Source: Chrysomallon squamiferum
Lineage: Eukaryota > Mollusca > Gastropoda > Neomphalida > Peltospiridae
DNA length: 64,000 nt
Assembly (NCBI GenBank): GCA_012295275.1
Contig: CM022667.1
Location: forward strand, 4,305,708 to 4,369,707
Reading direction: 5' to 3'
The stretch's first letter is position 1, and each line of letters starts with the position of its first letter. This document shows, in pieces, positions 37,421 to 48,500 of this stretch. Below the pieces are notes generated by a model that was not told where the DNA came from, searched no databases, and saw only the letters and a list, made by a program, of their open reading frames with translations. The translations under genes and the position numbers were made by a program.

Positions 37421-38757
37421 ACTGTATAAAACATACACACACACATATATATATAAAGAAATAAAAAGAAATTTAAAAAAGCCACAAAACCAAAAAACCC
37501 ACTGCAACCTAAGCACCATATATAAAGAAAAGACAACAAAAAACACAAACAACAAAAAACAAAACAAACAAACAAAACAAACAAAAAAAAGGAATGAAAA
37601 GAGTAATACAAAAAACGCCAAACCTCACCCCACCCCAGCAACAAAGGAGCCAGTTATTGCAACCATCGTTAATACACGTAACGCTAACACAAAAACATCG
37701 GCTTTGGTTCATTGTATCCACAATACGCTTATTTCAGCAGTTAACAGTTGTTGTGAGGAAGATGTTATTCCTCCTCGCATTCAGATGTACAGAGATGATT
37801 TGATTGTGTGGATTATGAAACTTACTAAACTGTTTTCTGTGCTCGAGTTAACAGTTAGCTAAGACATTTGCCAACAGAATCCTGGTATGTATAAAAAGGG
37901 AAAACAAATTAAAATGAAAAGATGAAGAAGAAGAAAATAAAGAAAATAAAAAATAAATAAATAAGAAAAATGAAATGAATAAAAATGAAATAAACAACAA
38001 CAATAATATTATTATTACTACTATTATTACAAAAATAAAAATGAATGTTTGATGATGACACATTACAAACTATGACTTTAAAAAATAAATATATAAATGA
38101 AATTTAAAGGCACAAGTAAAATAATCTTTTGCTTTTCTTCATCATTCTCTGACTTATTTCTCAATTGCTTAAATAAAATAAAATAAAAAAAAAAATTCAA
38201 AATGTGCACTTTATGGTAGCTCTGTGAAATCTGTTCAGCTTATATCTTCTGATCTATGGTTGATAGAATGATTTGTAAAAAGGATGAGAGAAAAATGTTT
38301 TGTTTTTTAAATATATTTACTGTTGATTTATAATTATCAACATGACCATCGTCACTATGGATACAGATTGTCACATATTCCGAAGTTGTAGAAATACAAG
38401 TTGTATTTTCAGTTGTAACATAATGTCTGGGGTCATGTTGAAAATTAAGAATTCTAACAATAAATATATTACAAAAATCAAACATTCTTTAAAGTTATAA
38501 TTAATTATTAACTTTGGCGTTAAACACGTTTTCACACACGTAAATAAAAGTTTAAAAACGTCTACATTCACGTGTCTGTTCGCGCAGACGAGGGATTTTA
38601 TTATTATTGTTTTATTTTATTTTTGTAGAAACGTGTTTTTGTAACTTGAAGCAAAATAATTAAATAATAATAATAATAAATGAAAATAAAAAAAAATAAA
38701 AAATTCTTTGCTTAAGACGAGAAAAGCTGAAGAGAGAATGATGCTGGATGTTTTTAT
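37421..38757. other. A-rich and AT-rich DNA downstream of the LINE remnant
   Basis: An AC/AAAC-rich tract (37430-37595) follows the RT remnant. 37640-37860 is slightly GC-richer with no convincing exon. AAAT/AAT runs lie at 37920-38040 and 38660-38700. No gene seen. Confidence 0.45.
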
Positions 38758-38776
38758 TGACCGCCAGAGGGCACTG
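38758..38776 (+). promoter_or_regulatory. Strong CTCF-like binding motif
   Basis: TGACCGCCAGAGGGCACTG fits the 19-base CTCF consensus YDRCCASYAGRKGGCRSYV at 18 positions; the only mismatch is G for A at position 6. It lies in a short GC-richer patch inside very AT-rich DNA. CTCF is widely conserved in bilaterian animals; occupancy here is inference. Confidence 0.45.
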
Positions 38777-41316
38777 GCTTGAAAAACATGCAGTGCATGT
38801 ACGAACGTACATCATTAGTCAGTTACTATTTGTCAGTCTTGCACGAAACTGAAAATAAAAGTAAATAACATGACTCGTACAAAAAACCGCAGAAAATAAA
38901 ACATGATAATAAAAAACAAACAAACAAACAAACAAAAAAAATCCCTGTTAACTAAATAAATATTGCAGTGTTATTTTTCATGCCTTGGATTTTATTCGAA
39001 TTATTGTTTCAGCTGAAAGTTTCAGAATTTTGTTGAAAGGATACAAGACCCCACCAACAAAATTCAGCAGCATTCATGCTGTTGAAAATATTCAGACTAC
39101 GCAGTTTCATAGATGTGGGTAAATTTAAAATGTACCTGTATGACACAGCTGTTGCCAATCTCACTGAATCGAGGAACAAAAATCTTCTTTGACATCAAGA
39201 AAGCTGATAAATCTAATTTCATGAAAAGTGTCAACACAACTCATTTCGGTATGCAGGGTCACAGTAACTTCTTTTTTTCTTCTTCTTCTTCTTTTTTAAA
39301 GTCACAACATCGATTTTTTTTTTTTTGTGATAATAATAATAATAATAATAATAATATTTCACTGAATAATTTTTAAAGGGATTAAAATGTCGGTATACAT
39401 TTATCTTGGTTTGTAATTTACCAGACGTTAAAAACTTTAAATTAAACCAGTGAATCTGAATAAGAACTTGACCTTTATGAGGTCACTACCTCGTTATTAT
39501 ATTGTGACGAAGGCAAATTGTAGACTGAGTCCGAGCTGATGCAAATTTCTGTCTTAGTCCGCGTGCAACGAGCGAGTTGGACCGAGTTAAACATACTCCT
39601 TACACGAAACTAATCAGCGGTTCCACGAAAACTGATCCTCGGATTTGTTTCTGAAAGTTCTCTGACTTGTAATTGTTTTGTGATCGAGATTTCGATGATG
39701 AGGAAAGGTCAAGGTTAACCGTAGAGATACCACTGCACGGAAATTCCCTGACAGAAACTCTTAGTTTGTTTATAAGTTTTATAAGATTTTATTATTATAT
39801 TCATTTTGAGGATGGGATATTTATAAAACTAAGCCATAGAAGCACATGCCACCTGCTATGAATTTTATTTTTTCTTCATCGTAAATTTGACTTCGTTTTA
39901 TATTGTTATTATTATTACTATTATTATTCACGAAACATTATTTCATTCTGTTTTTTGAATATGTCTTTGTTTATCTCATTATCAGCGTACACTTCATGTA
40001 TTCATTTCTTCTCAATTTTTCTTCTTTCATGAAATCTACGAATTTAAAAAAAAAAAAAAAAAAAAACGTAATCTCTTGTTTAAGTCTTTTGATCTTTATG
40101 TCCGCATCTGTTGTTTTTTATGGGTTTTTATAATTTCTACTAATTCTTCAGACTTTCAGAAACCTGTTCAAGCACGTTTGTAATGGATGTCTGACAGAAC
40201 TGTTATTTCAGTGCTGTTGCTTTTTTTCTGTGTTTATTTGGGTGTGTTCAGTTTAAGAGTTTTTCTGTGTAATTGTTAAACGATTTTGTCAGGTAACCAT
40301 TGGTTTAATAGATAACATGCTACCTGTGTGTCTGTGTGTATATATATAGAGATATATTATTCAAAATTAATTCTTTAATGTTGCAATTGCTGGTTTAGAT
40401 CTTAAGAGACTGTTACGAAAATCGTTTCTTAAAAACAAATAATAAGAAATAAATTATTTATTTTCATTTTTTATTATTATGTGGGTTTTTTTATAATATA
40501 TTTTGCGGCGGATATATCTGCATGTACAGTGATATACGTAGAGCAGCAACACAGTTAATGCGCACGAATCAGCTGCTGTCGAGAATGATAAAGCTGAAAA
40601 ATTTAATTTTGTTTAGTTTTGTATTATTTAGGGTTGCAGTATAGCCTCAGCATAGCCTCAGACCAGTTTTACTTTCATAGTATACATCTATATCTGAATA
40701 CATTAACCAGTTATTACACGCGCGCGCGCACACACACACGCACGAACACACACACACACATACTCACACAAATAACACACATACATGGACACACATAAAC
40801 GTAACATACACACAAAAAACAAAAACAAAGATGCATGCACACACATACACGCACACACATACAGACACTGACATACATACGCACTTATACCTGCCACATA
40901 CATATATATATAAACAGACACAGTTAAACCCATGAACCTAAATAGAGATTAATTTAATGGAACCAGATATAGCAGCTTAAATGAGACTAAACAAAAAAAC
41001 AAGCAATCTAATCTAACCTGTACAAAGCGATGATTCTGTAAACGATTTAAACTGTCGTTGTTTTCTTTACAAAACTCTGCGTTTTTGATATCGGAGCAAA
41101 CAATTTGACTACAGAAGCTGCCGAAAGAGATGTTTCCTATCGTTGAACGGTATAATATAGATTTGTTTTGAATTCACAATTATTTTTTTTTATATAAGTA
41201 GTAATAACATATTATATACTTATGCATGTTATTTTAAATTAATTTTGTTATCATATGCTTTTTTTCTTCTTCTTCTTCTTCTTCTTCTTCTTCTTCTTCT
41301 TCTTCTTCTTCTTCTT

Positions 41317-41347
<31 letters not shown>

Positions 41348-42180
41348 TTATTATTATTAACATTTTGATAACATTTTTGAAGAAATGTGGACTAAACTTG
41401 CTTCTAGGGGCCATGGAGCTTAAGCTTCATTACTTTCTGAGCATATCTGCCCCTGGTCCTATAGTTATTTCTATCACTATTAGTAGCAGATAATAGTATT
41501 ACTACTACTGCTACTGTAATAACTACTTTTACTGTTGTTGCTATACTAATATTACTACTACTTATTTACTGCTACTATTATTTCTGCTACTGATATTACT
41601 GCTACTACTACTAACGTTTTCTTCATGAGATTGTTACAATTTATTTTAATTTTCTCTTAAAATATAATCTTTGCCATTTAATTTATATTATATACATACG
41701 TGCATACACATACACGTACGTACATCGTACATACATAAACACAACATACGTACATATACATATATACACATGCATACACACATGCACACATATACACATG
41801 CATACGTGATAAAATGGGATTTTTCGCGAAGTTCATTATGTCCGTGCTAGCACTAGTATCCACAGACATGCGCGATCTTCATAAAGTGTTGTAGTCTGCG
41901 AAACAAAAACACTTTTAGCAGCTAAGAATACATATATAATCACTGCTTTACTTTTTATTTATTTATTTTTTATTTTTCATTTGCTGTTATAGAAGTAATT
42001 TTAATTTTTTTCTGTTATAGAATTTTCCTAAAAAAAAAAAAAAAAAAAGCTTCATATAATCAACCAGATGAAAAACAAAAGATGATTGTTGTTCTCCTCA
42101 AAAACTGGTTTAGCTTGTAGATCAGGTATTTACCTTTATTTATGCAAAATATTATCAATATCTTCCATTTTCCACTGTTC
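38777..42180. other. AT-rich DNA with microsatellites
   Basis: No supported gene. It contains AAT (39333-39355), A run (40045-40067), CG/CA-rich (CA)n (40718-40870), a long TTC tract of about 27 units passing into TTA (41265-41357), TAC-type trinucleotides (41470-41620) and CATA/CACA repeats (41690-41806). The Arg-rich and Leu-rich frames over 41229-41493 are the two readings of the TTC tract. Confidence 0.55.
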
Positions 42181-42194
42181 TAGATTCAGCCCAA

Positions 42195-42295
42195 ATCATC
42201 CGTTTGTCGGTTTGTCGGTCGTAAATAAGCCATTATGGCCGCCTGTTGCGTCACGTGATCCAATACTGCTCTTTGATTGGATGCTTATTTTTGTT
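42195..42295. promoter_or_regulatory. GC-richer island with TCACGTGA E-box, CCAAT boxes and YY1-like word
   Basis: In 60 bases there are CATTATGGCCGCC (about 42231-42243), TCACGTGA (about 42251-42258, a palindromic USF/MITF-type E-box), CCAAT three bases later (about 42261) and an inverse CCAAT (ATTGG, about 42277). Such clustering is typical of TATA-less metazoan promoters, but no exon could be tied to it. Confidence 0.3.
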
Positions 42296-42481
42296 TTACT
42301 TCAGTGGATTAAATCCTTATCATTACATTTATATAAAAATTAATTTCGTATAACTTCATAATTTTAATTGCATGCAGTGAACTTGATATCCTGAAAGTTT
42401 TATCGAGTTATCTTGCTTTTCAAGGGAGACTGATAATTTAACGAACTGCGCTAACAGATTTGTTGCAGTAAACCTTGAAAA

Positions 42482-42520
<39 letters not shown>

Positions 42521-42710
42521 ATGGGCCAAAATTACAGGAATTTTCGAAACATAAGATTCCTATTACTCCGTTATATATTATCATAAATATAGTAGGGGAG
42601 GGGGGGGTTCTCCATGCTCTTTTCAATGATGTAGGAATAACTTTAATTTGACTTTCATTTTTGGTTTTGTTACTTACCTACCTACCTACCCATCTATCTA
42701 CATATCCACA

Positions 42711-42745
<35 letters not shown>

Positions 42746-43334
42746 GTATACACAAACATAAATGTTACTACTAATACTGCATTGTTTAGAAATATAAATG
42801 GACTGGAACCAGAAGAGGAAAGAAGAAGAAGAAGAAGAAGAAGAAAAGAAATCTAGAGACAGATTTAGAAAATGTACTAGAATCTCTAGGGGGGGGGGGG
42901 AAAAAAAAAAAAAAAAAAAAATTATAATAATAATAATAAAGGAAGAAACGTATTTAAAAAAAAAACAAGAAAAAAAAGCTAACCACTGCGAAAGTGATAA
43001 TTCACTTGACTGGAGATTTGCACAGATTTGCATGTAGTCCAGGCGACAATTTCGCGAACGTAGTAGGAACGCGTCGATGACGTCACTGGTTATGTCGTTA
43101 AGAATGTCCTAGACTGCAGTGAATTGCTCTTGCTATGTTCATTGCCTGAAAAGTGGTTCTCCATTAAAAAAAATAATAATAAAATAAAAAAAAAATAAAA
43201 AAATTGATAAAAAAAATAAAAAAATAAAAAAAAAAATAAAATAAAATAAAAAAAAAAAAAAAAATTGATAAAAAAAATAAAATAAAATAATAATAATAAA
43301 AATAATAAAAAATAAAACAAAAAAAAAATAATAA

Positions 43335-43378
<44 letters not shown>

Positions 43379-44287
43379 GTGTTTTTAAAAATCTACATCA
43401 ATTAAGTCCGATTTGTTTTTTGTTTTTTTCTCTACTTCTTGTTTTTTTTTTCTTTCGTACGTCTAAATTAAAGTGATTTTAATGATGCAATTAATGCTCT
43501 TATAACAGACGTTACAACGCATTAAAATATTTTTGTCTAACACACGTAACAGCGTAAGCCTTTTTGTGTCAAGACGCCATTTTTTTTAATGACATCTTCA
43601 ATAATAGAGGCCACTTATATCATCAATAAATGTTGAATAAAAAAATAGAAAAAGAAAAAGAAAAAGCTTCTTCAATTAATTAATTAGGATTTGAACGTAT
43701 TCTGTGTGAAGAATTCTTTTAAATAGGACATCAGTGAGGAAGTACGTGTCACAGATTTTGATGTAAGAGTTGTCTGGTATGTCGCTATGGCAATACCAAC
43801 TGAATATAAAAAAAAATAATAATAAAAAAAACCCCAGAAATATTGAAAAGTTTGGAATTTTATTTATTTACTTTTTGTTTTGTTTAATAGAAAGAGAGAA
43901 TTTTTTTGCGTTCTTATATAGTGGTGAAGTATTTGTTGTTCTTATTAGATTGTTTAAATCATTTAAGGTTAGAAAATGGAAACAAGAAGCGTAGATAGAC
44001 AGATACAAAATACAGGGATAAAGAGAAGAAGAACAGAGAGAGAAGGGGGGGAGAGAGTACAAAAGAGGGAAGAAAGGAACAAAACTGTAATGAATGTATG
44101 AAGAAATAAAGTCAAAAGTAAGGAATGAATACAGAAAAAAAAAGTCAATAATGTTTCTGTATTTCATTCCAAACGTTAAGTGTTTGCACCTAATAAAGAT
44201 TGTTTTGTCTTCTCTTTGTTGTTTTAAGAAGCAGTGATTGTGTGGGATCCCTTATGTTTTACCTAAAGTTACATGAAAAAGGAAAAA

Positions 44288-44321
<34 letters not shown>

Positions 44322-44511
44322 CCGATTAAAATTATAAACACACACATACACACGATACCCCCAACAGCAAGCAAACAAACAAACAACAAAAAGTAATTAA
44401 ATTAATAAGTAAACAAACAAGCAAACAAACAAATAAATAAATAAATAAATAAAAAAGAAAACTCCTCCTCTAGGCAGAAAGGAAATAATCCCAGACAATT
44501 ATGAGAAGGAA

Positions 44512-44543
<32 letters not shown>

Positions 44544-44640
44544 ATTTTTTTCACAATCTGTGATGTTCTTGTTTTTCTCCACAAAACCTCACCGCTGTGA
44601 TAGATTATAAGCTTGTTTTTTGCGAGATTCCGCATCCGAA
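42296..44640. other. AT-rich DNA with simple repeats
   Basis: No gene seen. AAAT run (42480-42521), CTAC repeats with (CA)n (42672-42745), GAA run (42823-42848), a G10 run followed by a long A run (42891-42920), a roughly 240-base A/AAAT-rich field (43165-43377), (TA)n (44290-44320) and a T run (44515-44543). Confidence 0.55.
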
Positions 44641-44921
44641 ACTGCTCGAGGATAATTTAACAAGAGGACAGTTAACCGTTTTGATTCTGATTGATTCGCG
44701 GTTGAAACCTGGCAATGTGCTAATCACTGCTCTTTGAAAAGCACTTTATGATGGCTGCCACCGATAAACTATCGTCTGCTTTTGTGCCACTTCGCGCGCT
44801 CTTTCTTTGACGACATCTTTAATCATCCGCTGTAAGTAGTTCCTGCGCTGATCTTTGATACAAAACACGACGTAGTCTGGGTTACCGGCAAACAGACGCA
44901 GATTAATTAGTCAAAGCGCTG
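44640..44921. other. GC-richer single-copy patch flanking the satellite
   Basis: It includes GATTCGCGGTTGAAACCTGG, ATGGCTGCCACCG and CTTCGCGCGCTC. Its complexity is higher than the neighbouring DNA, but no frame or splice-site pair is convincing. It may be a conserved non-coding element or promoter. Confidence 0.25.
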
Positions 44922-45066
44922 TGGCTTACTGGCAAAGTCACTAACCATAAAACTGATACACACTGGTAAAGTCACTAACCTTAAAACTGATACACACTGG
45001 TAAAGTCACTAACCTTAAAACTGATACATACTGGTAAAGTCACTAACCTTAAAACTGATATGCTGG
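44922..45066. repeat. Satellite A, short array (module 1)
   Basis: About four units of the same family as the main array, with ACTGGTAAAGTCACTAACC and TTAAAACTGATACAC variants. Here the linker reads GATACACACTGG rather than GGTTTATACTGG. It is the left, unexpanded counterpart of 45545-51652. Confidence 0.85.
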
Positions 45067-45069
45067 CGG

Positions 45070-45410
45070 TGTTCTTAAAACTCAAATATACTGTAATGTT
45101 CGGTCAAGTTTTTATTTTTATTTTTTAAATCATACAAACTCTAATGTTAGGTCAATGTTCTTAAAACTTATACAAACTGTAATGTTAGGTCAATGTTCTT
45201 AAAACGCATACAAACTGTTAGGTCAACGTTCTTAAAACGCATACAAACTAATGTTAGGTCAACGTTCTTAAAACGCATACAAACTCTAATGTTAGGTCAA
45301 CGGTCTTAAAACGCATACAAACTCTAATGTTAGGTCAACATTCTTAAAACCCATACAAACTCTAATGTTAGGTCAACGTTCTTAAAACGCATACAAACTC
45401 TAATGTTAGA
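45070..45410. repeat. Satellite B, 38-bp array (module 1)
   Basis: About eight to nine units of 38 bases containing GTTCTTAAAACGCATACAAA then CTCTAATGTTAGGTCAAC. GGTCA..TTCTTAAAAC aligns with GGTCAC..CCTTAAAAC of satellite A, so B looks like a diverged, slightly longer relative. Two to three matching units recur at 51653-51740. Confidence 0.85.
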
Positions 45411-45543
45411 TGAACGTCCTGGTACTTGTACAGGCTTCTATCAACACTTAAACACTGGGCAATCTGAGATCTGAAAACCACGATATGTACAGATACACCC
45501 GCCAGAACCATTACTGGTGTTTATTATTAATAATTAAAAACAA
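45411..45543. repeat. Unique block U, copy 1 (module 1)
   Basis: Non-tandem sequence beginning TGAACGTCCTGGTACTTG. It is almost identical to 51741-51876, with one substitution seen (near 45510) and a 3-base indel in the TTA run near its end. The near identity points to a recent duplication. Confidence 0.9.
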
Positions 45544-45544
45544 C

Positions 45545-48500
45545 ATTAAAACTGGTATATACTGGTAAAGTCACTAACCTTAAAACTGGTACATACATGT
45601 AAAGTCATTAACCTTAAAACTGGTATATACCTGTAAAGTCACTAACCTTAAAACTGGTATATACCGGTTAAGTCACGAACAATAAAACTGGTATATAACG
45701 GTAAAGTCACTAACCTTAAAACTGGTTTATACTGGTAAAGTCACTATCCTTAAAACTGGATTATACTGGTAAAGTCACTATCCTTAAAACTGGTTTATAC
45801 TGGAAAAGTCACTATCCTTAAAACTGGTTTATACTGGTTCGGTCATTAACCTTAAAACTGGTTTATACTGGTTCTGTCACTATCCTTGAAACTGGATTAA
45901 ACTGGTAAAGTCACAATCCCAAAAACTGGTTTATACTGGTTCGGTCACTATCCTTAAAACTGGTTTATACTGGTTCGGTCACTAACCTTAAAACTGGTTT
46001 ATACTGGTAAAGTCACTATCCTTAAAACTGGATTATACTGGTAAAGTCACTATCCTTAAAACTGGTTTATACTGGTAAAGTCACTATCCTTAAAACTGGT
46101 TTATACTGGTAAAGTCACTAACCTTAAAACTGGTATATACTGGAAAAGTCACTAACCTTAAAACTGGTTTATACTGGTAAAGTCACTAACCTTAAAACTG
46201 GTTTATACTGGAAAAGTCACTAACCTTAAAACTGGTTTATACTGGTTCGGTCACTATCCTTAAAACTGGTTTATACTGGTAAAGTCACTAACCTTAAAAC
46301 TGGTATATACTGGTAAAGTCACTAACCTTAAAACTGGTTTATTAAAAGGTTTATACTGGTAAAGTCACTAACCTTAAAACTGGTTTATACAGGTAAAGTC
46401 ACTAACCTTAAAACTGGGTTTAAAACTGGTATATACTGGTAAAGTCACTAACCTTAAAACTGGTATATACTGGTAAAGTCACTAACCTTAAAACTGGTTT
46501 ATACTGGTTCAGTCACTATCCTTAAAACTGGTTTATACTGGTAAAGTCACTAACCTTAAAACTGGTATATACTGGAAAAGTCACTAACCTTAAAATACTG
46601 GTAAAGTCACTAACCTTAAAACTGGTTTATACTGGTAAAGTCACTAACCTTAAAACTGGTTTATACTGGAAAAGTCACTAACCTTAAAACTGGTTTATAC
46701 TGGTTCGGTCACTATCCTTGAAACTGGATTATACTGGTAAAGTCACTAACCTTAAAACTGGTTTATACTGGAAGAGTCACTAACCTTAAAACTGGTTTAT
46801 ACTGGTTCTGTCACTATCCTTGAAACTGGATTTAACTGGTAAAGTCACAATCCTTAAAACTGGTTTATACTGGTTCGGTCACTATCCTTAAAACTGGTTT
46901 ATACTGGTTCGGTCACTAACCTTAAAACTGGTTTATACTGGTAAAGTCACTATCCTTAAAACTGGATTATACTGGTAAAGTCACTATCCTTAAAACTGGT
47001 TTATACTGGAAAAGTCACTATCCTTAAAACTGGTTTATACTGGTAAAGTCACTAACCTTAAAACTGGTATATACTGGAAAAGTCACTAACCTTAAAACTG
47101 GTTTATACTGGTAAAGTCACTAACCTTAAAACTGGTTTATACTGGTTTAACTATCCTTAAAACTGGGTAAAACTGGTTTATACTGGTTCGGTCACTAACC
47201 TTAAAACTGGTTTATACTGGTAAAGTCACTAACCTTAAAACTGGTTTTCTGGGTCACTAACCTTAAAACTGGTTTATACTGGTAAAAGTCACTATCCTTA
47301 AAACTGGTTTATACTGGTAAAAAAGTCACTAACCTTAAAAACTGGTTTATACTGGTAAAAGTCACTATCCTTAAAACTGGTTTATACTGGTAAAAGACAC
47401 TAATCCTTAAAACTGGTTTATACTGGTAAAAAAGTCACTAACCTTAAAACTGGTATATACTGGTAAAAGTCACTAACCTTAAAACTGGTTTATACTGGAA
47501 AAGTCACTAACCTTAAAACTGGTTTATACTGGAAAAGTCACTAACCTTAAAACTGGTTTATACTGGTAAAGTCACTAACCTTAAAACTGGTTTATACTGG
47601 AAAAGTCACTAACCTTAAAACTGGTTTATACTGTAAAGACACTAACCTTAAAACTGGTTTATACTGGTAAAGTCACTATCCTTAAAACTGGTTTATACTG
47701 GAAAAGTCACTAACCTTAAAACTGGTTTATACTGGTTCGGTCACTATCCTTAAAACTGGTTTATACTGGTAAAGTCACTAACCTTAAAACTGGTATATAC
47801 TGGAAAAGTCACTAACCTTAAAACTGGTTTATACTGGAAAAGTCACTAACCTTAAAACTGGTTTATACTGGAAAAGTCACTAACCTTAAAACTGGTTTAT
47901 ACTGGTTCGGTCACTAACCTTAAAACTGGTTTATACTGGTAAAGTCACTATCCTTGAAACTGGATTAAACTGGTAAAATCACTATCCTTAAAACTGGTTT
48001 ATACTGGTTCGGTCACTATCCTTAAAACTGGTTTATACTGGTTCGGTCACTAACCTTAAAACTGGTTTATACTGGTAAAGTCACTAACCTTAAAACTGGT
48101 TTATACTGGAAAAGTCACTAACCTTAAAACTGGTTTATACTGGTAAAGTCACTAACCTTAAAACTGGTTTATACTGGTTCGGTCACTATCCTTAAAACTG
48201 GATTATACTGGAAAAAGTGGTAAAACTGGTCACTAGTCCTTAAAACTGGTTTATACTGGAAAAGTCACTAACATTAAAACTGGTTTATACTGGTTCTGGT
48301 TTATACTGGTTCGGTCACTATCCTTAAAACTGGTTTATACTGGTTCACTATCCTTAAAACTGGTTTATACTGGTAAAGTCACTATCCTTAAAACTGGTTT
48401 ATACTGGTTCGGTCACTATCCTTAAAACTGGTTTATACTGGTTCGGTCACTAACCTTAAAACTGGTTTATACTGGAAAAGTCACTATCCTTAAAACTGGT

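Noticed and set aside
39113-39376. 87-residue plus-strand frame
   Set aside because: Short mixed start but no domain, and the second half is TTC/AAT-derived poly-Ser/Asn.
41229-41493. Poly-Arg and poly-Leu frames on opposite strands
   Set aside because: Two readings of one TTC/GAA microsatellite.
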